DNA of 64,000 nucleotides from Selaginella moellendorffii (GCF_000143415.4 NW_003314374.1:149754-213753); one strand, 5' to 3'. Numbered from the stretch's first letter, positions 10,249-21,533 are shown. A program made the numbers and translations. Notes: a model not told the origin generated them from the sequence alone.

Positions 10249-13200
10249 TCACGGCTTACCGCCGGGATTGGCATCCTGTTCTGTAAACTCTTCATTCGTT
10301 CGAGCCTGTATGGCATTCAGCTGCTCTTGGTTCATGTGACTCAGCTCCGAGGGAGACATGATTTTGATGCACCGGACGCAGCTCACAAATTCCCTGCGGA
10401 AAAAGGAAGTGTCTGAATGAGCCACCACCTTACATGGAGGACGATTTAATCGAAACTTACTCCCAAGGATCGTCGCCAACGAGTAAAACATCGTTCTCGT
10501 TGTCCACGAACACGAGCTGCCAGCCTGATCGGTGCGGGTCTTCAAGCTGTCCCTCAAGTCCAAACATTCGAGCCAGCTCACTTCTCAGCCCATCGTAACA
10601 GTTCAGACGTGTTAAGTCCAGAGACCTTCCGACAGAGCCTGTCTTATACACCTGTTCACAACGAGACCAGTAAGATTTGTAAGCTCTGGAAAAAAAATCA
10701 CAACAAAACTGGCACATTACCTTGGTGAATGTTCTCGGCAACATGGGCTGCGCGCTAGAACTTCTCTGTAAGTACGCAGGTTCTTCCAAGGTGCCGTTGT
10801 CTGAGCTCAAGTGGAGATCAGAAGAAGTCGAACCGAGGACTCGTTGCTGACCATCCTTCGATTTCGGCCCCTGGCTCGAAGGAGTAATGCATTCGGGCTC
10901 TATGCTGACCCCAAAGAGGAGATGACTCCTGGAATCTAGAGGCAACGTATCTTGCTCCTGCTGCTGCTGAGCATCCTTGAAAGTTAAACCGGCCGTTACA
11001 CCTTGCTCAATGTCATTAATAGAGAACACGGGCCCAGTGGCAGAGTATCCGTCCAAATGTCCGAACTGCAGTGGCTGTTCTGTAGTAAAATCCTTCTCTC
11101 CCACGTACCAGCCGTGAGTATCCTTGATTTGGATTTCTTGCTCACCGCCTATGTTTCTTGCGTACTGTTGCTCCAGCATACTGCTCTGGTAAGATCTTCC
11201 GTAGGAGCTCAAGGCAATATCACTGGAGTCCCCACGCTGCTTCAGGGATTGAGGCCCACTTGAGAGATGCAATGCAGACTCGGACGATTGTTGCGAGAGT
11301 TGAACAACCTGCTGCTGCTGTTGCTGCTGCTGCTGATGCTGATGGCAGTTATACTCGTGAGCTTGTTGCTGTTGGGGTAACGCAGACAGTAGTTGCGTAT
11401 GCTGCTGCTGCTGGCCTTTCATGTGAATCTGCTGCTGCATGGGCAAACCTTTCGGCGTTTGCGAATGCGTTGCGTCTTGAACCCGGCTGCAGTCATCGGG
11501 ACGAAAAAAGTCCGACCTCGCTCCTGACGCGGCAGAATCCGGCCGTTGATGGAGCTGCATGAGTTGCTCCGAGTACATGTTCCACGACAGGTTCTTTTCC
11601 AAACCTTCGCTCTTGATCCATTTTCCTGCGTCCACAGCTTCAACTTCTCCTGAATGTGAAAACAAACATGAGTTAAAAGCCTCGAGTATCACGGGGCTTA
11701 CTTGCTATTGGATTGGGCCCCAACGCCTGGGACCACGGCCTTTTGGATCGAAAAGTGAAAGACGGAGAACAGACGAGGTATGGTGTTGAAGCCGGTTCTA
11801 TCTCCCAAAGGGATATGCGTTGCTGCTTTTCGCCAGCGGCAGGCTCGTCCCACTCAACCTGTGAGTACAAGTCAGGAAAGAAAAAAAAAACTTTAAAGAC
11901 CTTTAATGAGCGCCAATGAGAATTCGGCCATCGCACTGGATCCAGATCACCGGAACCAACAATAGTACCTGTGTGCCTAAAATCATCAAAACAAAAATTT
12001 GACACCTTCAAATAGGAAGCCCATTGTTTACCTTCGGATTCCGGACTCCTCAGTCTCGAATTGCATTCGAAACCTCATGCCTGGAGAGACTTGCATGTTG
12101 TTATATACTGCATTGTAGTACTTTGACAATGGGATCACAAATTCTGATGGACTAGCTCTGCAAGAAAAATCCGAATCATCTACTGCGAATGCGTAGTCGT
12201 CGTCACCTGGGATTGTAGAATATAGTAAATCGACTGCTCGTAGAATTCGCGTGCGCAGCGGCCGCAAGAATACCAATATACATGCTATCAGTTGACAGCA
12301 GCGACAGTGGCATGGATGCTTGCTGCCGGTTTGCACGCCTTATTCCAAGAAGAAGTTGCCCCTTCTCGTCCCTGTGGACACTTGTCAGTTTCGCAGGACG
12401 AGAAGCAGAATTGCTAACCTTATGAAGAGAACAGCGTCGCCAGTTTGCAGGCGCTTGGCGCTGACAAAAACGCTCCATCCCGTCGTAAGAAGGTGCCGCC
12501 GTGGCTGGCCTGCAATGCCGGCACATAGCATTGCTTGCACAGGATCCATGGCTAATGAAGCATACCTCGATAGATGTGTCTGAAGCGCCATTCCGTGTCG
12601 TGTAAATCCCTCGCAACAATCTCCTGGGCCGGAGGTTGCTGGGAAAAGTCCTATAGCAGCAAGTTTACAAGTAAGCTCGTGACGACAGTTGAAATGCTAC
12701 ACATACCAGAGGGGGGAACACTTTCTCGGCGGCCCTACGAGGGATAGAAAACCCGCCGTGTGTACTTGTGTCACTTGCTGTCAGCGTTTTACAAAAATAC
12801 TCCGACGGCTGCCGGTTCTGTCTGCCCAAGTCAGACACCATGAACGAATCCTTCTCTTGCTACAAAACCATGCGAGCGAGAAATAAAAAAATGAGTAACA
12901 ATGATCCGGAACAGTAAACTCGAGACAACTTACAGCATTCATAGGCTGAAGAGTCATCTGGGCATACACTTCATCCGTCTCGGTATCAGCCTGCGTATGA
13001 GAAGAGTGTATAGAGCTCACTCACTCGCTCGCAAAGAACTAGAACTTACATGGAGAGTGATGTTGTGGAGTTGACAAACGAGATGGGGCGGAAGATTGGG
13101 ATAGCTAGGAATGTCGGCATCGGCCTCCTTCTGGGTCGAGGCAGCCACCTTGAAGAGAAGGAGAACCTTGGAATCAGTCTTAAGCTCTCCAGTGGAGGAA

Positions 13201-13381
13201 GAATCTCGCTTACCTGTTCGCTGTGGCCTTGGGGGAAGTAGACCACTCGAGTCCCAACAGAGGGCAGAGACACGAGCGGCCCAGCACAGGCATGCCAAAG
13301 CTCCGGATTTGGACCTCGTTTCACACCTGGAGTGAAGCATTGCGGCTTAGAGCTCTGATACACTCCTAGCTCCGCTAACAT
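10249..13381 (-). CDS. ARF: Auxin response factor, activator-like (class A) with Q-rich middle region
   Basis: A many-exon gene read from 13381 ([11 protein letters not shown]) to the stop at 10249. Early exons are about 13217-13381, 13050-13149, 12930-12992, 12713-12860 and 12567-12652; a large exon spans about 10462-11650. The B3 DNA-binding domain is plain: [67 protein letters not shown]. The ARF-specific domain follows ([33 protein letters not shown]). The middle region is very Gln-rich, with CAG/CAA runs near 11310-11430, as in activating ARFs. The C-terminal PB1 domain is present ([39 protein letters not shown]). The product binds auxin response elements and is regulated through PB1 contact with Aux/IAA proteins. 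The exact exon set and last codons are moderately certain; GGTAAG near the stop could be an alternative donor. Confidence 0.93.
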
Positions 13382-15432
13382 TGAAATCCGGCCGAAATGT
13401 CATCCTTACCTTCCATTGCCACTCGCGATGCGCAGCGCCGGGCAGGAGAATCACTTCACCGCGCTTCTCATCCCGCGCATTCTCACTCGGCGCGGCGCCG
13501 CGGCCAAACCCCTGCCTCTAGATCACCCCCACACCGGTCCACATTGCCAAAATCCTTCCAAAGCCACCAGATCCGAGACGATCACTCGAAGCAGCCGCTC
13601 AAAGAGACCCTAGCAGCGCCCTGGCGGCTCTAAGGAGCCAAGAAATCTGCCACATTGAGGAGCTATGGAGCTACGCCGCCGGCCTATGCGCAATACGAAC
13701 CTCGTCCAGCCAAATGCAGCGAGACCTAACTAGCGAACACGAAAACGCCACCAATTGTAGCGGTCCGCCAAATTTTGGCTTAGCGGTTCCCCATGGCAGT
13801 ACGCTGTCTTTGGAGCATGGCCTGGGCATCACCCCTGTGTGTCTGGGCACATATATGTCATTCCACGTACCGGTCTTTGTCCGAGGGATTCTTCTAATGT
13901 CCGCCAGTTTACAACCCCACAGCGTTAATAGACCCATCGGTTCATTGCGGCTTGCTGGCGTGGTCGGGCAAACGCCGTCGGATGCGCTGGAATTTGGTCC
14001 CTGAGATCCCCCGCGAGAAACGTTGTAATCATTAATGGTCCCACGCACATGGTTCCAGACGTGGACGTGGCGACATAGCAGCCGTGAGATGCCATCGCGT
14101 CCCTAGTTTTGGTATCCCCCTCCGTTGGATCCATAAGGGCGGGATTCCGAAAATGGACGGACACGACGGAACGGACCACAGTGTGCCATATGCCCCATCC
14201 CACGCCATACCGGAGCCGCCGGTCCGTACCGGTCCATGGATAAGCTTTGAATGAATGAATGCTGGCACACACATACATACCCCTTTCTTTTTCAGAGGAA
14301 CCATGGCATCCATAAGCTTTCAGGAATCGATTAAAAATTCGGTGTAAAGTATTTAGCTCCAAGGTTGTAGACGACGAATAAACAAAAGATGGCCTAGGGC
14401 ACGAGTGCCTATGTTAAACACGGCGAAAATGGAAATCAGACGTAAGCATGAGAGGGAGATATCGTCGTTTTTTCTGTATTCTTGTCCACTGAAAAGAAAA
14501 AGCTCTGTGGGTGTCTGATTTGACATGACATGGCTTTACTTTAGGTTAGCACAGCAGCGCATGCCCCATTGCCCATCTTATCCCAAGCACCAATCGTATA
14601 ATACGGCCGCCGGGGACATTTCTTTTTACGTGAATCGATTCCATGATCATTGACAAAATGGATTATTGCCTTCCATAGTGCGATTAATATTTTAAACGCC
14701 AAGCACATTAGTGATGTTGTTTGATCACAGATGGAGGTTTTCTCCCACCATAATGGAGCCCGAAAATTCCGCGAAGCCCGGCCGTGACCTATTCTCTTTT
14801 GTGGCCACGACGAGTGGAGGAATCCCCTCTCGCGCCCCTTTAAACAAGTAGGCCTTTTAACTTTACTACCAAGTGAATCAAGCGAGATCAGATCCGCGGC
14901 TGTGCATTGCATTGCGCCCAAAAAGCGCAACACTTGTCAGCCCTGGGGAAGAATTTTGAAATCTTCAGCACGGAGAATGCGACACCCAAACAAACGAAGA
15001 TGCCGGGGAATATACTGCTAGCTTGCCCTAACTCCAGGAACAGGGGGGGCATCTTTTTTGGCGTTGTGACAGCTGAAAACAGGCACGCTAGGCTCCAGGC
15101 GCCGGCTGCCGACACGTGGCTAGATCCAGGGCCGCGAGCTTGCGCGTTTCTTTGCTCGTCACCTAGTGGGAGCTATTTGCCCCTGTTGCTTGTCGGATGT
15201 GTGGGTTTATAGGTGAAATTTTTGTTTGTGGGGCTGCTAGTTTGTCGCATCGATCTAATAATCAATGCATCGACCGATCGATCATTTGCAAAATGGGGGA
15301 ACCAATCGATCCATTCGAGATTTTTTGACTACTCTACGTTAGGTTGGCTGATCGCTTTCATGTGAGCTATATTCCGGTACGGTGTACTAAAAAACTCAAG
15401 GATCTGGAAGAACTTGGGGACATTTTTTCCAG
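13382..15432. other. Two-kilobase intergenic region, ARF and VAPYRIN promoters
   Basis: Divergent promoter region between the ARF start (13381, minus) and the MSP-ankyrin gene (15433, plus). Open frames here do not resemble proteins. A TATA-like GTTTATAGGTG near 15205 is a weak candidate for the plus-strand gene. No repeat or RNA gene is recognised. Confidence 0.5.
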
Positions 15433-17019
15433 ATGGATCGGCTGCTAGTGATTGATCCAAAGGAGCTCGTCTTTGATTTCGAGATTGGGCAGCGATGCAG
15501 CAGCTTCGTGATTCTCAAGAATGTCATGTTCACGATGCCGGTGGCGTTCAAGATCACTGCGTCGTCCAATGCCGGGATGGCCAATTCCAAGAAGTACACG
15601 ATGAAGCCATCGCAGGGGATCATCTCTCCCGCCGGGAGGGCCACCGTCGAGATCATCCTCAACCCCCAGCAATCCCTCCCGGACGAATTCCCAAACTCGC
15701 TCGACAAGTTCGTCGTCAAGAGCTTGGTGGTTCCCGGCGGGAATCAACACAACAGCGTCTCCAACGAGTGGTTTGAATCCAAGAAGAACTTCGTCTACGC
15801 CGACGCTGGATTGAAAGCCTTCTTCAAAGGATCGGCCATCGTCTCCGCTTTGGTTGCCTCTCCGGATTCGACGATGGAAGACGTGCGAGAAGTCCTGGAA
15901 CGGGGCGTGGACTTGAACAAACCCGGATCCAGCGGCCCGGATCGATCCCCGCTCCACGTCGCCATAGCTAGCGGACGGCCCGAGATGGTCCAGCTCCTTC
16001 TCGAGTTTGGCGCGAATGTTGAGGTCCGGGACAGGTTCGGCAAAACACCGATGCACGAGGCTGCTGCCGCGGGACAGACGCTAGCCATGGAGCTCCTTCT
16101 CGCAAACGGAGCAAACACGGAGGCCCGGACGGAATCCGTCGGATGGACAGCACTCCACTTTGCCACGTACGCACATCATTTGGACGCGGTTCGAATCCTC
16201 TTGGCGAAGGGCGCGGATGTCAACAGCACCGCCGGGCCGGAGGAGCGTACCGCGCTGCACATTGCTACCGCCGGCGGTGCACAGCGGTGCTTGAAGCAAC
16301 TGCTCGAGCGTGGTGCCAATCCTAACGCCGTTACCGCCACTGGGCAGACGGCGCTCCACATCGCGGCGGGCCAGGCCGACGTGGCGGCATCTCGGCTGCT
16401 GATCCAACATGGCGCCTGGCGGAATGTGCGGGATTTGAATGGACATATTCCGTTTGACGCCGCGGTGGAGGCGGGAGCTGATAAGAGCTTGCTCGATCTG
16501 CTCAAGCTCGGCGATGATCTCCGGCGCGCAGCCAGGAGGGGCGATCTCAAATCGGTGAGGGTTTGTCTTAAGCAGGGCGCCGATCCAAACGGGAGGGATG
16601 AGAATGGATGGACCGCGCTCCACTGCGCGGCATTCAAGGGGAGTTTGGAAGTGGTGAGGCTCTTGATCGACAGGAATGTCGATGTGAATTGCGAGGATTG
16701 CGAGGGATACTCGCCGCTCCACTGCGCGGTGGAGATGGGGCACAGCGAGATCGTCCAGGTTTTGATGAGGAGAGGGGCGGATGTGAATGCCAAGATCAAG
16801 AAAGGGTGTTGTGCGGTCAAGATTGGGAGCTTGATGGGCGAGGATGGAATCGTGGGATTGCTGCTGGACGGCGGCGCAAGGGACGCGAGATCGTTGGTTA
16901 GTAGCGTCTCCACAATAAATTTGGGGAAAATCCGCGGTAGCGATGATTCGTCTCTCAAAAAGAAGAAGAATGGCGAGAGGTTTCCAAGATCCAGGACATT
17001 GAGCTGCGAAGCCTATTGA
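15433..17019 (+). CDS. VPY: VAPYRIN-like protein: MSP domain plus ankyrin repeats
   Basis: A single exon encoding 528 residues, close to the usual length of VAPYRIN. Residues 1 to about 125 form a major sperm protein (VAP-like) domain: LVIDPKELVFDFEIGQ, VAFKITASS, YTMKPSQGIISPAGRATVEI. From about 150 to 480 there are roughly nine ankyrin repeats, with TALHxA/PLHxA turns and LLxxGAxxN helices (SPLHVAIASGRPEMVQLLLE, TALHFATYAHHLDAVRILL, TALHCAAFKGSLEVVRLLID). VAPYRIN is needed in seed plants for intracellular accommodation of arbuscular mycorrhizal fungi and sits on mobile endomembrane compartments. The MSP+ankyrin pairing is diagnostic; a function in this lycophyte is inferred. Long minus-strand frames opposite the ankyrin repeats are shadows. 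Confidence 0.92.
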   Translation: MDRLLVIDPKELVFDFEIGQRCSSFVILKNVMFTMPVAFKITASSNAGMANSKKYTMKPSQGIISPAGRATVEIILNPQQSLPDEFPNSLDKFVVKSLVVPGGNQHNSVSNEWFESKKNFVYADAGLKAFFKGSAIVSALVASPDSTMEDVREVLERGVDLNKPGSSGPDRSPLHVAIASGRPEMVQLLLEFGANVEVRDRFGKTPMHEAAAAGQTLAMELLLANGANTEARTESVGWTALHFATYAHHLDAVRILLAKGADVNSTAGPEERTALHIATAGGAQRCLKQLLERGANPNAVTATGQTALHIAAGQADVAASRLLIQHGAWRNVRDLNGHIPFDAAVEAGADKSLLDLLKLGDDLRRAARRGDLKSVRVCLKQGADPNGRDENGWTALHCAAFKGSLEVVRLLIDRNVDVNCEDCEGYSPLHCAVEMGHSEIVQVLMRRGADVNAKIKKGCCAVKIGSLMGEDGIVGLLLDGGARDARSLVSSVSTINLGKIRGSDDSSLKKKKNGERFPRSRTLSCEAY

Positions 17020-17037
17020 TCCCGGACAACATTCTTT

Positions 17038-17215
17038 TGTAGATTCCATCAAAATTGAAAAAGGAAAAAAGTAAAGTTTTGATTGGTTAAAGGTCGCATT
17101 CTTGTATAGATTCCATCAAATTAAATAAAGGAGAACTGAAGAGTTTTGATTGGCTAAAAGGTTGGCGGAGTTTACCATCAAATTAAAAAAGAAGTTTTGA
17201 TTGGCCATAGTTCGG
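17038..17215 (+). repeat. Three degenerate tandem units of about 65 bp
   Basis: Units beginning near 17041, 17108 and 17173 share the order ATTCCATCAAATTRAA, AAGGAGAA-like A-rich piece, GTTTTGATTGGYTAAAGG. They lie directly between the VAPYRIN stop and tRNA-Ala. Each unit carries an ATTGG (CCAAT on the other strand). They may be part of the VAPYRIN 3' UTR or upstream of the tRNA gene. Confidence 0.75.
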
Positions 17216-17247
17216 CGGCTACCAGGCATATGCTTCTACCATTGGCC

Positions 17248-17320
17248 GGGGGCGGAGCTCAATTGGTAGAGCATTCGCCTTGCACGCGAAAGGTACGGGG
17301 TTCGATACCCCGCGCCTCCA
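17248..17320 (+). tRNA. tRNA-Ala (TGC)
   Basis: 73 nt folding into a full cloverleaf. The acceptor GGGGGCG (17248-17254) pairs with CGCCTCC (17313-17319, one G-T pair), with discriminator A at 17320. The D arm contains GCTCAATTGGTAGAGC. The anticodon stem TTCGC/GCGAA encloses loop CTTGCAC with anticodon TGC at 17281-17283. The T arm is CGGGG/CCCCG with loop TTCGATA. Box B GGTTCGATACC is intact and a T4 run follows at once (17321-17324) as Pol III terminator. It ends 19 bp from the stop codon of rbcS, which is on the other strand. Confidence 0.96.
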
Positions 17321-17339
17321 TTTTATTATATATCGTTTT

Positions 17340-18014
17340 TTACTCGGACTGCTTCTTCGATGGCTTTTGGACGATGAAGCTGATGCACTGGACTTGCTTG
17401 ATGTTGTCAAATCCAAGAACCCTAATGTAGGCATTGGGATACATGGATTTGCACTCCTCGATTTCCCTTAAAACTTGAGCTGGATCACTGCAGCCAAACA
17501 TTGGGAGCTTCCAAAGAGTCCAGTAGCGACCGTCGTAGTAACCAGGTTCTCGCGAGTTCTCACGGCTAATCGCCCCAACCTTATTAGATCAAGAAACCCG
17601 TCAGGAACTCCCGAAGATAAAAGTAAACTTAAGAACATTACGTGATCGAATTCGAGGCAGGGAATCCAGTTCTTGCTCAGCATGTAGTCGATCTCTCTGG
17701 CAACGTTGTCGGGTGACAAAGGGGGCAAATACGAGAGCGTTTCGAACCGGGAATTGGAGAGCGGGCAAACAATCTTGCAAGATTTGGGCTCTGGATTTGA
17801 GAGGATTAAAAACGATATATAATCTTACCTGCATGCAATTCACGCGGCTGCCACTCGAAACCCTGGATGTCTTTGCGATCAAATTCCGGAAAGCTCTTGT
17901 TGCTCCCTTGAGCGGCCATAGGAACGACGATCTTGGCGAAGATCTAGATGTTGATCTGGGATGATCCCACACGCCACCGGGAAATCGCAAGAACACACTC
18001 GCAGCGGCTGCCAT
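17340..18014 (-). CDS. rbcS: Ribulose bisphosphate carboxylase small subunit
   Basis: Three exons, 17829-18014, 17642-17773 and 17340-17579, join in frame to 185 residues. Exon 1 encodes a transit peptide ending at the usual processing context (GSRVNCMQ). Exon 2 carries [20 protein letters not shown] and [11 protein letters not shown]. Exon 3 carries [38 protein letters not shown] and a typical end ([17 protein letters not shown]). The product assembles with eight plastid-encoded large subunits into the stromal RuBisCO holoenzyme. The start at 18014 is preferred over an in-frame ATG five codons upstream because the next residues (MAAAAS) are typical of transit peptides. The first residues of the mature chain ([12 protein letters not shown]) differ from the usual VWPP stretch. 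Both introns are under 65 bp. Confidence 0.96.
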
Positions 18015-18134
18015 AAGATCGTCAATCACTCTCGCCGGTGATTAAATATCCGGGGATCGCACGAAAATAATACGCATTGCGAAAGCTGCCTACTTTTGTC
18101 ACTACCTCGATATTGCATGTGCGAGGTGGCAAAA

Positions 18135-18141
18135 TTTATAG
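18135..18141 (-). promoter_or_regulatory. rbcS TATA box
   Basis: The minus strand reads CTATAAATTTTG, a good TATA box about 120 bp before the rbcS start codon. The first T4 run after tRNA-Leu (complement of 18142-18145) touches it. Confidence 0.7.
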
Positions 18142-18169
18142 AAAATTAGGGTATAGTATGATTCCTTCT

Positions 18170-18249
18170 TGTTGACAGTGGGGTTCGAACCCACGCCCTA
18201 TCGGACCAGAACCTTAATCTGGCGCCTTAGACCACTCGGCCATGTCAAC
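18170..18249 (-). tRNA. tRNA-Leu (AAG)
   Basis: 80 nt with the long variable arm of class II tRNAs. On the minus strand acceptor GTTGACA pairs with TGTCAAC, discriminator A. The D arm contains TGGCCGAGTGGTC (box A). The anticodon stem CCAGA/TCTGG encloses loop TTAAGGT, giving anticodon AAG. The T arm GTGGGTTCGAACCCCAC (box B) is complete. It lies upstream of rbcS on the same strand. Confidence 0.96.
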
Positions 18250-18907
18250 CACGATGATACGTTGAAATCTTTTTGACTCCACACCACATTTGCCACATTT
18301 GATGCATTTGAAGCTTCGCAACTTACCTTTATCTTTGTGATCATCCCATCATAGTTTTGATTCGATGAAACTTCAGCGCTAGATAGTTCCTAAAACCTTT
18401 TGGCTAGTGGGAATCACCCGGACCCGACTGGGACAACTCTTTGACTTTTAGATTGGCTTCGAAATTCTTGCGAGAGGAGATAGATTTGGTATTCTTCAAA
18501 GATGGAACTAACAGCACATTTTCATCATCCAAGACGTGTCTCCAGATCTTTCCATGGGACCACTACCCTTTTAGGGCAGGCATCGAACCGCAAATTCCCG
18601 TGCCGTAAACAACCACACAGGGGCGGGTGTACGGCACTTGACAACGTTGGTTTCGTACACGGCGGTACTTGGTAGTCGGTGGCTGTACACGTCAGCTTAC
18701 TGCCTACACGTTGTCGCACTGGCAGCCGCTGGATTGACACACACGGTGGTTCGCTGCCGTCGATCTTAGGGAAGCTCGTTGAGGGTTTCCGGGCATTTAA
18801 AGGGGCAGCAGCGGTCTCCATCGATCGATCGTAGCATCTCGATCCAAACGAGTGGGATGCGTGTAAGCCTGTGAGGGTTGTGGATCGATCGATCAGTGCG
18901 GTCGATC
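18250..18907. other. Intergenic, PLIP-type lipase promoter
   Basis: Between tRNA-Leu and the lipase start. Only GATCGATC-type short repeats (about 18816-18900) are noticeable. No gene is recognised. Confidence 0.45.
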
Positions 18908-21533
18908 ATGGATTCTCTGCTCGGCAAGTCGATTCTCGCGGCATTTCCTCGATCGCGATCGCAGGCGCTGGCGGATGCCGCGGCTCGGCCTTGCGCGGCG
19001 AAGGTGAGCAATGGCCAGCAGCCGGCATCGACGTCGTCCAGTGCTACGAATTCTGGAACGCTGCCGCTTCCGCCACGGTCTTCACTCCCCGGCCCGTTGA
19101 AATTTCTATGGTTTTCCAAGAATCAGGGTGAAATCTCGCCCAGCGATCCATTCTCGGTTGCCGAATCGCTGGAGACCAGCAATGCGAGCGGCGAGCTGCT
19201 GGTGGGATCGGACGCTGCCGACGAAAAAGTGATCGATCCAAACGGTAGGTCTTGGGCTCAGAATATTTGGGGATTGCGGGCTTTGATGGGGAGAAGCTCC
19301 ATCGCGCAAGAAGAATCTGGAAGCGTGATGGTTGAGGACGACACCGCCATTCCACCGCCATCGTTACCGCCAAGGCAAGGTATTCCAGAATCCGAAAGTG
19401 GAAATTTAGAGCAAGAGAGAGCAGGGGCTCAATCGTGTCTGGAATGCGAGGTGGATGGCTGCTCGATTGAAAGCTCTTCGATGCTGGAAGTTCCTCACGT
19501 CCAAGTCTCTCACACCAGGGAATCCTTCTCCAAATTTTTGCAACCGGTGTCCTTGCGAGAGGCCAGAGTGATCGCTCGAATGTCACACCTTTGCAACCTT
19601 GCGTATAGAGTCGGCGACATCGAGGTACGAAGCTCTCGCTAGATTTTCTTTCTTCTCTTTTGTCTTTTCTATCCCCAACTAACTTGTGCCGTGTGCTCTT
19701 TCGCATTTTCCAGCCCAGTAATTTACTTCACACCCACGGCTTGGAATTCATGACTTCGTCTTTGGTCAAGAAAGAGGAAGCGCTGGCCAAAGAGCAAGCT
19801 TCTTCAGTTTCTTCCAATGAAAGCGAAGAAAGCGATGGAGGGTCCCCTCGTATTGGGCAGAGGTTTTCCATATCTCCAGCCTCGGCGTATTCAGTGGCGT
19901 CGGCTGTAGCATCTTACCTTCACTCGCAGACAACGTCGCTCCTTCGCCATAGAAAAAAAGTTAACGAGGCAGCTGGAGATGCACTTAAAGATCAGAGATT
20001 TGGAGCTGTGAATGGGGACGGGCAGGAGAAGGAGGCGGCGGATTATGAGTCGTCAGAGATGGCTACTTTAATCGCCTCCTCGCCTGTGACTGCGGTGGTT
20101 GCTGCCAAAGAGGGCACAAAGGATGCAGTGGCCAAAGACTTGCAGTCCCTGCACAACTGCCCGTGTGAGTGGTACTGCTGCGACGACAGGAAGACTTCCA
20201 CGCTACACTTTGTTATTCAGGTAATCCGCTTTTGATTTGTGCTAACAGGAGTTTTAGCTGGCATGTCTTCAATCTCCAGGGATCCGAATCGCTGGCGTCC
20301 TGGCAAGCCAATTTGTTATTCGAGCCGACGCACTTCGAGGTCAGCTAACTCCATTTTCTATGTGTGGAGGGTGGTGTTTATTATTCTTTCGTTTGTGGAC
20401 AGGATAGTAGCCTTGGTGTCTTCGTTCACAGGGGAATTTACGAAGCCGCGAAGGGACTTTATGAGCAGTTGCTGCCTTGCGTCCTCGAGCATCTACGCTT
20501 ACATGGGGACCAAGCACGGCTTTGCTTTACAGGGCACTCTTTAGGAGGCAGCCTTGCTACGCTCGTGTTCCTAATGCTCCGGATTCGGGGGGTGGTGCAA
20601 CGAGAAGCGTTGTTGCCTGTCTTGACTTTCGGCTCGCCATGCATCCTGTGTGGCGGCGATTACCTCCTCGACAAGCTGGGCCTACCAAAAGATCACATTC
20701 GCTCAGTCATGCTACACCGCGACATTGTTCCCAGGACTTTTGCGTGTAACTATCCCGATCACGTCGCGGAGATTCTCAAGAGATTAAACGGCAACTTTCG
20801 GGATCACCCGTGCCTCAACAACCAGGTAAGAAAACTTTTTTCTTCCTCGACATCTTTCTAGTCACACTCAATACTGAACTTTGCGATGACACAGAAATTA
20901 CTTTACGCGCCAATGGGCCAGTTTATACTCTTGCAACCCAGCGAGGACGTTGCCCCGCCGCATCCACTGTTACCGCCGGGTCTAGGACTTTACGTGATGA
21001 GGCATCCGCGGGAAGGGAACTGTAGCAGCAAGGTAGAGTTTAGAGCAGCGCAGCGGGCCTTCCTCAACTCGCCACACCCGCTGGAGATCTTGAGCGACCC
21101 GGGTGCTTACGGCTCCGACGGGGCGATCTGCAGGGACCATGATCCACGGAGCTACATGAAGTGTATCACGGGCGCAGTGCGGCAGGAAGCCAAGAGGAGT
21201 AGACGATTGAAGCGGCAGCAGCGGCGGGGACTTTGGTGGCCTCTTATCACGGCGGAGTTGTCATCCATGTTTAGAGACGGTGGTGGTGGTGGTGGTGGTG
21301 GACAGGATAGAACTTTTTTAGTTCCAGGAACCACAACAGCAGGAAGAGGGGCAGTGGTTCTTTCCGGATCGTCGGCGCCGGGGCCAAGTGTGGTGGCGGC
21401 GGAGAGATTCTACGCGGGTGTTGTTCGTGGGATCCACGAGCACAGGAGGCAGGGTCAGGTGGTTCTTCTATTCTTTTTCTCGGTGAAGCTGGCGCTCATG
21501 CAAGGCTTTGCTGCGTTCTTCGCTTGGGTGTAG
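18908..21533 (+). CDS. PLIP: Plastid lipase, class 3 (PLIP-like)
   Basis: Five exons, 18908-19624, 19714-20220, 20280-20339, 20403-20826 and 20895-21533, join in frame at clean GT..AG borders to about 780 residues. The N-terminal 60 residues resemble a transit peptide ([20 protein letters not shown]). A long low-complexity region follows, then the family-typical [19 protein letters not shown] and [20 protein letters not shown]. The catalytic part has [18 protein letters not shown], the nucleophile elbow GHSLGG (Ser near 20535), the Asp-containing [17 protein letters not shown] and a later His-rich [10 protein letters not shown]. Plant PLIP proteins are thylakoid-associated acyl hydrolases releasing polyunsaturated fatty acids from plastid glycerolipids for oil or jasmonate formation. 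A Gly run (GGT)n lies at 21281-21300. An upstream in-frame Met at 18878 is possible but less likely. Confidence 0.9.

Noticed and set aside
13671-14933. Several open frames of 95-145 codons between ARF and VAPYRIN
   Set aside because: No protein-like composition, no domain, overlapping on both strands; probably promoter sequence.
16081-17052. Long minus-strand open frames (323 and 260 codons) opposite the ankyrin gene
   Set aside because: They mirror the periodic, GC-rich ankyrin coding strand; translations have no domain and no splice logic.
17829-17965. Second frame in rbcS exon 1 that reads like a plausible soluble protein ([15 protein letters not shown])
   Set aside because: It has a stop directly upstream and does not lead to the GSRVNCMQ processing context; the frame from the ATG at 18014 joins exon 2 properly.
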